From: Marispirochaeta sp963667435
Lineage (GTDB): Bacteria > Spirochaetota > Spirochaetia > JC444 > Marispirochaetaceae
DNA length: 64,000 nucleotides
Reading direction: 5' to 3'
Assembly (NCBI GenBank): GCA_963667435.1
Contig: OY763414.1
Span: 496,001 to 560,000, forward strand
Part shown: one piece after another, positions 43,334 through 51,455 of the stretch
Position numbering within the stretch: position 1 is the stretch's first letter
Layout: each line of letters begins with the position of its first letter
Notes under the pieces: model-generated
What the model was told of the DNA's origin: nothing
Seen by the model: the letters and a program-made list of their open reading frames with translations, nothing else
The model's database searches: none
Made by a program: the position numbers and the translations under genes

Positions 43334-44323
43334 TTACTTGTTGAGTGCCGCGCTGATTACTTCCTTACCAATCAATTCAGAATTATCATTGATAATGTTC
43401 ATAACTGCCTTCTGAAAAGGAGCAAGATCAAGCTCATTTATTTCCATTCCTTCAGCACGTAGATCATCAAGCACACCGTCTTCAAGTTCCTTCCATGCAT
43501 TCCATTCAAATTCCTGTGTTTCTGCAGCGGCTTCTTTAATAACCTTTTGCTGGTCACCGGAAAGATTGTCATAGACCCTTTTACTCATCACAACAACATT
43601 CAGATCATAGAAATGATTTGTAAGAGAAAAATATTTTGATACTTCATAAAATTTCTGAGCATATAATGCTACTGGAGGCTGCTCTGCACCGTCAACAACA
43701 CCCTGTTTCAGAGCAGTATACAATTCACTATATGCCAGAGGTGTAGCAAGCGCGCCAAGAGCGTTAATGGAATCGATCATTATCGGATCGTTCATAACTC
43801 TTATCTTCATACCTTTTATATCACTAAGAGTTTTAATTGGCTTATTACTGTTAAATATGCTGCGAAACCCGGTATCGTAATATGCAAGAAGTTCAAACCC
43901 TGCTTTATGCAGACTTTCTTCGAATATTTGTCCAACTTTTCCTTCAAGGGCTGCTTTTATTTCATCTTTTGAAACAAAAACATAAGGTAGACTGAAGATA
44001 CTGAACTCTGGACAAAACGAACTTAACGCAGCAGCAGCAACTTTTGATATTTCAATCGTACCGCTCTGCATTCCTTCCAGAGATTCTCTGGCATTTCCAA
44101 GCTGGCTGTTCGGAAAAACTTGGACATCAATAGATCCGCCTGATTTTGCATTTACCAGCTCTGCAAAATGGTTATCGGCCTTTACATGAGGATTCTCCTC
44201 ATTTACTTCATCGGAAAATTTGAGAACAACCGGTTTACCTTCTTTTCCTCCCTGGGCGAATGCTGATGCTGCAAGAAGCAGAATCAAGGAAACAACAGTT
44301 AGCCTTACGAAAAATTTTTTCAT
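43334..44323 (-). CDS. dctP: TRAP transporter substrate-binding protein DctP
   Basis: A 329-residue periplasmic binding protein with a signal peptide ending near AASAFAQ. It matches the DctP family: VLKFSDEVNEENPHV, VFPNSQLGNARESLEGMQSGTIE, MKIRVMNDPIMIDSINALGA (Arg in this stretch normally binds the ligand carboxylate) and YSELYTALKQGVVDGAEQP. It would capture a sugar acid or other organic acid in the periplasm and deliver it to DctQM. A promoter and a possible operator lie upstream, and AAAAAAGGAGAAGG precedes the ATG. Confidence 0.92.
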   Translation of the reverse strand: MKKFFVRLTVVSLILLLAASAFAQGGKEGKPVVLKFSDEVNEENPHVKADNHFAELVNAKSGGSIDVQVFPNSQLGNARESLEGMQSGTIEISKVAAAALSSFCPEFSIFSLPYVFVSKDEIKAALEGKVGQIFEESLHKAGFELLAYYDTGFRSIFNSNKPIKTLSDIKGMKIRVMNDPIMIDSINALGALATPLAYSELYTALKQGVVDGAEQPPVALYAQKFYEVSKYFSLTNHFYDLNVVVMSKRVYDNLSGDQQKVIKEAAAETQEFEWNAWKELEDGVLDDLRAEGMEINELDLAPFQKAVMNIINDNSELIGKEVISAALNK

Positions 44324-44339
44324 ACCTTCTCCTTTTTTA

Positions 44340-44358
44340 GGTAAATAAAAAATTTACC
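44340..44358. promoter_or_regulatory. Candidate operator for the TRAP operon
   Basis: GGTAAAT (44340-44346) and ATTTACC (44352-44358) form a perfect inverted repeat around AAAAA. It lies between the promoter and the dctP ribosome-binding site, where a repressor would block transcription. The regulator is unknown. Confidence 0.5.
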
Positions 44359-44374
44359 TTTGGTATAATGGTTT

Positions 44375-44403
44375 ATTATTTTCCATCCCGTGTCATATGT
44401 CAA
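44375..44403 (-). promoter_or_regulatory. Promoter of the TRAP operon
   Basis: On the minus strand a perfect TTGACA (44398-44403), a 17-base spacer and AATAAT (44375-44380), upstream of the inverted repeat and dctP. Confidence 0.6.
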
Positions 44404-44455
44404 GAAAAAGATTAATTGCACAAAACGCATCTTTTAGTTGTTTATTTTGCAATAT

Positions 44456-44492
44456 TGTCAATATTGACAGCTGAAGTTCCAGGGAGTATGCT
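44456..44492 (+). promoter_or_regulatory. ilvC promoter with overlapping palindrome
   Basis: TTGACA (44464-44469), a 17-base spacer and TATGCT (44487-44492). The -35 box is the right half of a perfect palindrome TGTCAATATTGACA (44456-44469), a likely regulator-binding site. Confidence 0.6.
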
Positions 44493-44526
44493 TTAATCCT
44501 ACAATCTTACAAATAAAGGTAGACGA

Positions 44527-45993
44527 ATGAACTATTTTAATTCCCTTCCCCTGCGCCGTCAGCTGGCACAGTTGGGAACATGTGACTTCATGAACTCCGC
44601 TGAGTTCACCGGAGTTGAAAAGCTTAAGGGCAAGAAAATTGTAATCGTAGGATGCGGTGCCCAGGGCCTTAACCAGGGTCTTAACCTGCGGGATTCCGGT
44701 CTTGATGTAAGCTACGCCCTCCGGGCAGATGCTATCAAGCAGAAACGCCAGTCCTACATCAATGCAACCGAGAACGGGTTTGCCGTTGGAACTCACGATG
44801 AAATCGTACCCCAGGCTGATCTGGTCGCCAACCTTACTCCAGATAAGCAGCATTCCAATGTTGTGGACACTATTATGCCCCTTATGAAAAAGGGCTCAAC
44901 CCTGCTCTATTCTCATGGTTTCAACATCGTTGAGGAAGGAAAGCAGATTCGTGATGACATTACTGTTATCATGGTTGCTCCCAAATCTCCCGGATCTGAG
45001 GTCCGCGAGGAGTACAAAAGAGGGTTTGGTGTTCCCACCCTTATCGCAGTACACCCGGAAAATGATCCCACCGGAGAGGGTGAAGAAATCGCAAAGGCAT
45101 ATGCGGCCGGAACCGGCGGGCACCGCGCTGGAGTACTCCGGTCTTCCTTCGTTGCAGAAGTAAAGTCTGACCTTATGGGTGAGCAGACAATCCTCTGCGG
45201 TATGCTTCAGACCGGCTCCATTCTTATCTTCGACAAGATGGTAGAAAAAGGAATCGATCCTTCCTATGCCAGCAAGCTCATTCAGTTCGGCTGGGAGACT
45301 GTAACCGAGGCAATGAAACATGGCGGTATCACCAACATGATGGACCGTCTTTCTAACCCTGCAAAGATCAAGGCATATGAACTCTCTGAAGAGATGAAAG
45401 AGATTATGGCGGATCTCTACCAGAAGCATATGGACGACATTATGTCCGGCGAGTTCTCCCGGGTCATGATGATAGACTGGGCAGCGGATGACAATAATCT
45501 TCTCAACTGGCGGGAAGAAACCAACAACACCGGTTTTGAAAAAACCGCCGCAGGCAACATGGAAATCAGTGAGCAGGAGTACTTCGACCACGGTGTACTT
45601 ATGGTTGCAATGGTTAAAGCCGGCGTAGAACTTGCATTTGACACCATGACTGCATCAGGGATCAAAGCTGAATCTGCATACTATGAGTCCCTCCATGAGG
45701 TACCCCTTATTGCAAACCTCATCAGCCGCAAGAAGCTCTATGAAATGAACAAGGTAATCTCTGATACTGCAGAGTATGGCTGTTACCTTTTTGCAAATGC
45801 CTGTGTTCCTCTGCTTGGAGATTTCATGAAAGAGATCGACACTGATGTGGCTGGCAAGGATTACCAGGATGGAGAAACCATGGTGGACAATGTTGAGCTC
45901 ATCCGTGTCAACAAGGCTATCCGTGAGCATCCGGTAGAGGTAGTTGGAGCAAAACTTCGCGGTTTTATGACTGCCATGAAACGGCTTAAATAG
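44527..45993 (+). CDS. ilvC: Ketol-acid reductoisomerase, long class II form
   Basis: A 488-residue acetohydroxy-acid isomeroreductase, the second step of isoleucine and valine synthesis. It converts acetolactate or acetohydroxybutyrate to the dihydroxy acids using NADPH and magnesium. The length matches the long class II enzymes such as E. coli IlvC (491). The Rossmann motif is VGCGAQGLNQGLNLRDSG, and the metal-binding segments are in GEQTILCGML and the duplicated C-terminal knotted domain. AAAGG precedes the ATG. No other ilv or leu gene is adjacent. The gene has its own promoter and a bidirectional terminator. Confidence 0.95.
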   Translation: MNYFNSLPLRRQLAQLGTCDFMNSAEFTGVEKLKGKKIVIVGCGAQGLNQGLNLRDSGLDVSYALRADAIKQKRQSYINATENGFAVGTHDEIVPQADLVANLTPDKQHSNVVDTIMPLMKKGSTLLYSHGFNIVEEGKQIRDDITVIMVAPKSPGSEVREEYKRGFGVPTLIAVHPENDPTGEGEEIAKAYAAGTGGHRAGVLRSSFVAEVKSDLMGEQTILCGMLQTGSILIFDKMVEKGIDPSYASKLIQFGWETVTEAMKHGGITNMMDRLSNPAKIKAYELSEEMKEIMADLYQKHMDDIMSGEFSRVMMIDWAADDNNLLNWREETNNTGFEKTAAGNMEISEQEYFDHGVLMVAMVKAGVELAFDTMTASGIKAESAYYESLHEVPLIANLISRKKLYEMNKVISDTAEYGCYLFANACVPLLGDFMKEIDTDVAGKDYQDGETMVDNVELIRVNKAIREHPVEVVGAKLRGFMTAMKRLK

Positions 45994-46010
45994 CACTGCG
46001 TTCTATACGC

Positions 46011-46047
46011 AAAAAGGGACTGCCATCAAGAGGCAGTCCCTTTTTTT
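46011..46047. terminator. Bidirectional terminator between ilvC and dxs
   Basis: GGGACTGCC (46016-46024) pairs with GGCAGTCCC (46032-46040). Seven T follow on the plus strand and five A precede, so it can end both the ilvC and the convergent dxs transcripts. Confidence 0.9.
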
Positions 46048-46075
46048 GCACATGTCAGGTTCATTGTCCGGGAAA

Positions 46076-48019
46076 TCAGGCTCCGCCCACTTTCCTTTTA
46101 TTGCCGGAGTACAAGGTCAATGGCGAATCAATTGCCTCAAGCACCTTTTTCTCAATGCCTTCAGCATCAAGACCAAACTCATGAAGCAGCTCGTCTCGGG
46201 TTCCCTGGGAATAAAACTCATCCGGTAGCCCATAGTAGGAATAACTGCAGCCAGGTTGATGATGAAGTACGAGGGCTCCGAGGGTTTCTCCGATACCGCC
46301 AATCCGGGCAGCATCCTCCACACAAATTACCTGCTTGTATGCCCCCAGGAGATCGGCTGTATATTCCTCATCCAGGGGTTTAATAAACCGCAGGTTATAT
46401 ATATCACAGTAAATACCCCTTTCTCGTAAGGATGATGCAGTATCCAGGGCCTGCTTAAGCAGCCCTCCTGTACTTACAAGCAGTACCGGGGCCTGACCTT
46501 CTGAAAGAACAACTCCCCGTCCTTTCACCCATGGAGTATCTAACTCTTCCATACTCACTGCAGCAGCTTTCGGGTAACGTACCATTGCAGGCCCCTGTTG
46601 CGCCATGGCGTAGACAACTGCACCATTCATATCCTGCCTGCATCCCGGGGAAAGAATTGTAAGCCCCGGAACAGATTTAAACAGAGCAATATCATAAATT
46701 CCCTGATGAGTCTCACCGTCATCTCCTACCACACCTGAACGATCAAGACCGAAAAGTACCGGAAGCCCGGGAAGAGCAACATCATGAATAACCTGATCAA
46801 CCGTGCGCTGCATGAAAGTCGAATATATAGCAGTTACAGGCCTGCAGCCAGCACGGGCCTGGCCCGCAGCAAAGGTAACTGCATGTTCCTCGGCAATTCC
46901 CACGTCATAAAAACGTTCAGGGTATTTCTCCTGAAACTTGTAGAGGCCGGTTCCCTTTGACATAGCCGCAGTTATAGCAGTGATATTCTTATTCTTATCT
47001 GCATGTTTCATTACCGCATCGGAAAATGCGGCAGTAAAACTGTAGGAGCTTCTTTCAACAAGCTTTCCGTCCTCAACAGAAAACGGAGCAATACCATGGA
47101 ACATGGTTGGGTTACCTTCGGCATGTTCATAGCCCCGGCCTTTATGTGTCACCACATGGATTACCGTTGGCTTACCGATCTTCTTAACCTGCCGGAACAC
47201 CTTGCTGAGTTTTGCAATACTGTGACCATCCACAGGGCCAACATATTCAAATCCCAAATCCGAGAATATACTTTCTTTGAACACAACTGCTTTAAGCCCT
47301 TTCTTGATCCTTACCACAAGATCGAAAAGCTTCATACCGATGATAGGAAATCCCTGCAGTCCACTGTCAATCTTTTCACGCAGCTTCTGGTATCGTTTGG
47401 TAGCGAATGCCTGGCTGAGATAATTTGAAATAAGGTATTTATGACTTACCGCAAGGGCGCCTACATTCTTGCTTATGGACATGGTGTTATCATTAAGAAT
47501 AACAATCAGCTGTTTGTTAAGGTGACCGGCGTGATTAAGCCCCTCGAAGGCCATTCCACCGGTCATAGCTCCGTCACCGATAACCGCCACCACTGCACTG
47601 CTTGTATCACCCTGAACTTCCTGTCCGGCAAGTACGCCGAGGGCTGCAGAAATAGAGGTAGAAGCATGACCGGTTTCAACTATGTCATGCTCACTTTCAC
47701 TAACTTTTGGGAATCCACTGAGGCCATCTTTTTTACGGATTGTTTCAAACCGGTCATTTCTTCCGGTTAGCAGTTTATGAGTATAGCACTGGTGTCCGAC
47801 ATCCCAGATTATCTTGTCTTTCGGAGATTCAAACTCCCTGTGCAGCGCAATACTGAGCTCAACAGCTCCCAGGTTACTGGCAAGGTGACCTCCGTTGCAG
47901 CTTACAACATCGATAATTCGGTTCCGCAGTTCCTGAGCGAGTCGGGGGAGATCCTCTTTTTTCATGGCCTTGAGATCTGCCGGACTTTTTATATTGGATA
48001 AAAGATTATTTTCACTCAT
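46076..48019 (-). CDS. dxs: 1-deoxy-D-xylulose-5-phosphate synthase
   Basis: A 647-residue thiamine-diphosphate enzyme that joins pyruvate and glyceraldehyde 3-phosphate to make DXP, the first step of the MEP isoprenoid pathway. Evidence includes the TPP motif GDGAMTGGMAFEGLNHAG ending in NDNTMSIS, the HIS-rich VGHQCYTHKLLTGR, and in the transketolase-like half EEHAVTFAAGQA, FMQRTVDQVIHD and LDRSGVVGDDGETHQGIYD. The length is slightly above the usual 620-640. The gene is convergent with ilvC and shares its terminator. Confidence 0.95.
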   Translation of the reverse strand: MSENNLLSNIKSPADLKAMKKEDLPRLAQELRNRIIDVVSCNGGHLASNLGAVELSIALHREFESPKDKIIWDVGHQCYTHKLLTGRNDRFETIRKKDGLSGFPKVSESEHDIVETGHASTSISAALGVLAGQEVQGDTSSAVVAVIGDGAMTGGMAFEGLNHAGHLNKQLIVILNDNTMSISKNVGALAVSHKYLISNYLSQAFATKRYQKLREKIDSGLQGFPIIGMKLFDLVVRIKKGLKAVVFKESIFSDLGFEYVGPVDGHSIAKLSKVFRQVKKIGKPTVIHVVTHKGRGYEHAEGNPTMFHGIAPFSVEDGKLVERSSYSFTAAFSDAVMKHADKNKNITAITAAMSKGTGLYKFQEKYPERFYDVGIAEEHAVTFAAGQARAGCRPVTAIYSTFMQRTVDQVIHDVALPGLPVLFGLDRSGVVGDDGETHQGIYDIALFKSVPGLTILSPGCRQDMNGAVVYAMAQQGPAMVRYPKAAAVSMEELDTPWVKGRGVVLSEGQAPVLLVSTGGLLKQALDTASSLRERGIYCDIYNLRFIKPLDEEYTADLLGAYKQVICVEDAARIGGIGETLGALVLHHQPGCSYSYYGLPDEFYSQGTRDELLHEFGLDAEGIEKKVLEAIDSPLTLYSGNKRKVGGA

Positions 48020-48057
48020 GACAAATATAACCTCATACGTTAACGGGTGCGCACCCC

Positions 48058-48768
48058 CTAAAGCGGCGGGGCAGTAAAGATCAGATCAATCATCTGGTTG
48101 ATATACTGCAGCAAAAGTTCCCGACGTACATCATTTTTGAGCTGCAGGGTATTCGGCTGAGGAGGTTCAGGGTTGTCAATAACCACTCCGCCCTCTCCTG
48201 CAGGAACCGGCGTTTCATCTGGCAAGATAAAACTGTCGGGGGTAAGCACCGGATCCGTAGTGTCGGAAAAACTGATAAAGGTGAGCCTGCTGTCCGCAAG
48301 ACTTTGAAAAGGGATAGATCCGTTTTCATCGAACATACTGACTGAAGCTCTTCCGGAGAGTTCCAGCCTCTGGGAGGCTTTCCCTATGCTTACCTGCCGA
48401 CTCCCCTCCAGACGGAAAGTACCATCATCGAAGAGCTCAACAACCCGTGCCGCAAGCGTACCGTTCATTGACGACTCATCTTCACCTTCAGCGTTGGACT
48501 GATTTATTGTATCGCCTGTAGGAAGAAAACTGAAAAGACCGCTTCCTTCCCCTCCGCTGAAATTCAGCGCTACCGATGTACTGTCTGAATATGCTGATGT
48601 GTAGGTGAATTTAGTAGATGAATCTATTTGAACTTTTATTATAGTACCAACCTTTATTCCACCGCCGGATTTCAGATAACCATCAAAATCGGCGGGAACA
48701 AGGCTATCGGCAAAGGATATTCCATTAAGAAGGATTAATGCCGAAAAAATTCTTACAATCTGCTTCAT
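48058..48768 (-). CDS. FlgH-like flagellar protein without lipobox
   Basis: A 236-residue secreted protein with a signal peptide (MKQIVRIFSALILLNGISFA). The middle resembles FlgH, the flagellar L-ring protein: IKVGTIIKVQIDSSTKF, a Gly-rich FSGGEGSGLFSF stretch, and LAARVVELFDDGTFRLEGSRQVSIGK. FlgH is normally a lipoprotein in the outer membrane, but no lipobox Cys is present here, and the C-terminus carries a Pro/Glu-rich linker (DETPVPAGEGG). Spirochaete flagella are periplasmic and need no L-ring, so a modified role is plausible. I start at ATG 48768, where the signal peptide is best. The gene follows the small ribosomal-protein gene. Confidence 0.6.
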   Translation of the reverse strand: MKQIVRIFSALILLNGISFADSLVPADFDGYLKSGGGIKVGTIIKVQIDSSTKFTYTSAYSDSTSVALNFSGGEGSGLFSFLPTGDTINQSNAEGEDESSMNGTLAARVVELFDDGTFRLEGSRQVSIGKASQRLELSGRASVSMFDENGSIPFQSLADSRLTFISFSDTTDPVLTPDSFILPDETPVPAGEGGVVIDNPEPPQPNTLQLKNDVRRELLLQYINQMIDLIFTAPPL

Positions 48769-48830
48769 ATGAAGTACAAACAGGTCAGGGATCGGCATTC
48801 AAAACGGTCCGCCAACCCCCTTATCGCCTG

Positions 48831-48920
48831 TTATTTCTTCTTGTGTCTGTTCTTCCGAAGCTTTTTCTTTCGCTTATGGGTAGCAATCTTATGTCGCTTT
48901 CTTTTACGTCCGCAGGGCAC
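48831..48920 (-). CDS. Very small basic ribosomal protein (AURKAIP1/COX24-type)
   Basis: A 29-residue, extremely basic protein beginning VPCGRKRKRHKIATHKRKK and ending KNRHKKK. It matches the tiny AURKAIP1/COX24-domain ribosomal proteins found in many bacteria, including spirochaetes and Bacteroidetes, which bind the small subunit. GTG at 48920 is the start, nine bases after AAAGGAG. The stop TAA is at 48831-48833. It lies 62 bases upstream of the FlgH-like gene in the same direction. Confidence 0.8.
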   Translation of the reverse strand: MPCGRKRKRHKIATHKRKKKLRKNRHKKK

Positions 48921-49077
48921 AGCAACCAGCTCCTTTAATCTCTAAATTTCGGGTAATAATCTTTTTCCCTGCAATTAAACAGAAAAGGATGATAATCCCC
49001 GGTTATTCAACAAGTTACGCAGCAGTATGCCTTCAATCCCCCATGTAAGTCAAGGGGCCGTATATAGTTTATTCATG

Positions 49078-49106
49078 TTGAAATAAGATTAACCAGAAGG
49101 TATTAT
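49078..49106 (+). promoter_or_regulatory. Promoter for leaderless 316-residue protein gene
   Basis: TTGAAA (49078-49083), a 17-base spacer and TATTAT (49101-49106), with the GTG start eight bases further on. Confidence 0.5.
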
Positions 49107-49114
49107 ATTTTATA

Positions 49115-50065
49115 GTGGACAAGATTGCGAATAGTATTCCTGTACGGTATACCGACAGTCGGGTAAATGAGTTAATAAAATCTGCAGGCGATAGTTTCGC
49201 CAAACTTCCCAGACACTTCAACCAGAATGAGGAATTCTTCGTTAAGCTCCCAATGGAAATTGAGATCCCGCAAATCCCTGTTCACCATGACATACGGAAT
49301 GAAGTACCGGAACCTGCCTATCTTGAATCGGTGCAAAGTATTGTAGCGTCCTTGATTCCCCATATCCCCGGGTTTTTCAAAGACACAACCTATTTTTTTG
49401 ATCCTGCAGAAGTATTACGCCCCTGTTTCTTTCAGATTTTTAAAACTCAGGAACAGTCATACCTCTATTTAGGCCGACTGGACCTCAGCTTTAGAACCAA
49501 TGATGCGGAAATACTCGACCACGGAAGCAATGATTATACCCCGGCCTACAAGACCCGGAATCTCTACCTTGACTGCGACATCATTCCTCTGGAAGAAGTT
49601 ATTCAGAATTCCGGAAAAATTTCCGCCTTTGCTCTTAAACAATACATATCACAGACCTGGATAGGTGAAACCGGCAGAGGATATTTTGTTCAGGGGATCT
49701 GGATTGATCATGAACTTACAAAGTTCTTTTCCAGGCTTTTCATACCCGAAGGCCAATCCATCTATCCTTATTATCCCTTTACCTGCAAGTACCGGTCCCT
49801 TTGTCACGCTCTGATTGACTGTTCTCCTACAGGGCGGAAACAGGGCGTTCCATTATTGAAAAAAGCACTGGAGTTTCTTGAACCGGTTATGGATTCCATA
49901 CAGAAACAATTAAAAAAAGAGCCCTTCTCTTCGGATCTCCCGGTATATAAAGCTCTTAAATTAAAAGTGAATGCAGCATGGCAGAAACCCTGGCAGGATA
50001 TCAGATTTAAACGCTACCTCAACAGCCAGGATATGAAGGAGTTCGTTCTTGAGTCTCAAACTTAA
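49115..50065 (+). CDS. Conserved-looking hypothetical protein upstream of murD
   Basis: A 316-residue soluble protein with no signal peptide or membrane helix and no motif that I recognise. It has aromatic-rich segments (TTYFFDPAEVLRPCFFQIF and YFVQGIWIDHELTKFF) and a helical, basic C-terminus. It begins with GTG, without a ribosome-binding site, eight bases after a -10 box. Its 3' end overlaps the murD start by 17 bases, so the two are co-transcribed and probably coupled. A link to cell-wall synthesis is inferred from this alone. Confidence 0.55.
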   Translation: MDKIANSIPVRYTDSRVNELIKSAGDSFAKLPRHFNQNEEFFVKLPMEIEIPQIPVHHDIRNEVPEPAYLESVQSIVASLIPHIPGFFKDTTYFFDPAEVLRPCFFQIFKTQEQSYLYLGRLDLSFRTNDAEILDHGSNDYTPAYKTRNLYLDCDIIPLEEVIQNSGKISAFALKQYISQTWIGETGRGYFVQGIWIDHELTKFFSRLFIPEGQSIYPYYPFTCKYRSLCHALIDCSPTGRKQGVPLLKKALEFLEPVMDSIQKQLKKEPFSSDLPVYKALKLKVNAAWQKPWQDIRFKRYLNSQDMKEFVLESQT

Positions 50066-51455
50066 AGATATACCCGGACTGAAGGTCACCATAATGGGAC
50101 TCGGCGTTCACGGCGGAGGCATAGCTTCCGCCCGTTTTTTTGCAAGCCTCGGAGCGGAAGTCCTGGTTACAGATCTGCGCCCGCCAGAAGTGTTAGCTGA
50201 CTCTGTTTCGGCTCTTTCCGGCCTGCCCGTTACATTCCGTCTGGGGGAACACCTGGAACGTGATTTTTCCCATGCAGATCTTGTAATTAAAAACCCGGCT
50301 GTACCTCCCTCTTCACCCTATCTGGCCATGTCGCACAGAGTAAGCAGTGATATCGGGGTATTTCTCAGTCTTACAGAACGTCAGATCCTTGCGATAACAG
50401 GAACCAAAGGAAAATCTACCTCCGCCAGTGCTGTAGCCCATGTGCTCCGCACAGTAAATTCGGAAACAGATCTTGGAGGGAATATTACCGTCAGTCCGCT
50501 TACCTTTCTGCTAGATCATATTGCTGACGGAGTTGTCAGAGAACCGGAGGCCCCGGTTGTACTGGAACTCTCCTCCTGGCAGTTAGCAGACTGTGTTCCG
50601 AAAACCATCCTGAACCCCACTGTCTCCATGGTTACCAATATCATGCATGATCACCAGAACCGTTATTCCAGCTTCCAGGAGTATGTGGATGACAAAAGAG
50701 AAATTTATCTTCACCAGAACAGCACCGCAACTGCAATATTCAACTATGATGATCCCTACGGGAAAACCTTCAGTAGAGACTGCCCGGCAAAGGTGAGGGT
50801 TTTCTCCGCACACGCACTTCCGGAGGGGATTGACGGCGCATATCTGAATAAATCCTGCGGGTTCCTTCGGCACAATGGACAGGTTGTTCAAATTCTCGAT
50901 GAAGATCTTAAAATTCCGGGGGAACATAATCGTCTTAATATGCTCGCAGCAGCTGCCATGCTCCATGCTGCAGGAATACCTTCAGAAACCATACGTACCG
51001 GCCTTTCCGATTTCGGTGGGATTCCCCATCGACTGGAGACTGTTGCGGATATCAACGGAGTTCGCTGCGTAAATGACAGTGCAGCAACCATGCCCCAGGC
51101 TGCTGCTGCTGCGGTTGACAGTTTTCCCGGGCCGGTGCGGCTCATTGCCGGAGGTACCGACAAGGATCTTGATTTTACCGGGGTGTCACATGCCCTGAGA
51201 AAAACCGCAGGAATTTATCTGCTGGAAGGTAACGCAACACCCCGCTTCCAGCGGGCGGCAGATGAGGCAGGAGTAAGTTGTAATGGACCCTACGGATCCC
51301 TGAAAGAGGCTGTGGATGCTGGACTGAAAGATGCAGAGCCGGGAGACACCCTGCTCTTATCGCCCGGATGTGCTTCGTTTGGAATGTTCAGGAATGAGTT
51401 TGACCGGGGAGATCAGTTCAGGGAGCTTATTTTTCAGCGTCTGAGCCGTTTATAG
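50049..51455 (+). CDS. murD: UDP-N-acetylmuramoylalanine--D-glutamate ligase
   Basis: A 468-residue Mur ligase that adds D-glutamate to UDP-MurNAc-L-Ala in peptidoglycan synthesis. It has an N-terminal Rossmann-like domain (MGLGVHGGGIASARFFASLG), the ATP loop GTKGKSTSASA, the central HDHQNRY motif and the C-terminal NDSAATMPQAAAAAV and GGTDKDLDF segments. It starts with TTG at 50049, seven bases after AAGGAG, inside the end of the preceding gene. Its 3' end overlaps the convergent FemAB-like gene by 22 bases. Confidence 0.92.
   Translation: MSLKLKDIPGLKVTIMGLGVHGGGIASARFFASLGAEVLVTDLRPPEVLADSVSALSGLPVTFRLGEHLERDFSHADLVIKNPAVPPSSPYLAMSHRVSSDIGVFLSLTERQILAITGTKGKSTSASAVAHVLRTVNSETDLGGNITVSPLTFLLDHIADGVVREPEAPVVLELSSWQLADCVPKTILNPTVSMVTNIMHDHQNRYSSFQEYVDDKREIYLHQNSTATAIFNYDDPYGKTFSRDCPAKVRVFSAHALPEGIDGAYLNKSCGFLRHNGQVVQILDEDLKIPGEHNRLNMLAAAAMLHAAGIPSETIRTGLSDFGGIPHRLETVADINGVRCVNDSAATMPQAAAAAVDSFPGPVRLIAGGTDKDLDFTGVSHALRKTAGIYLLEGNATPRFQRAADEAGVSCNGPYGSLKEAVDAGLKDAEPGDTLLLSPGCASFGMFRNEFDRGDQFRELIFQRLSRL

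Noticed and set aside
44896..45591. 231-residue minus-strand open frame within ilvC
   Set aside because: ilvC is intact and well conserved on the plus strand; the antisense frame has no start signal.
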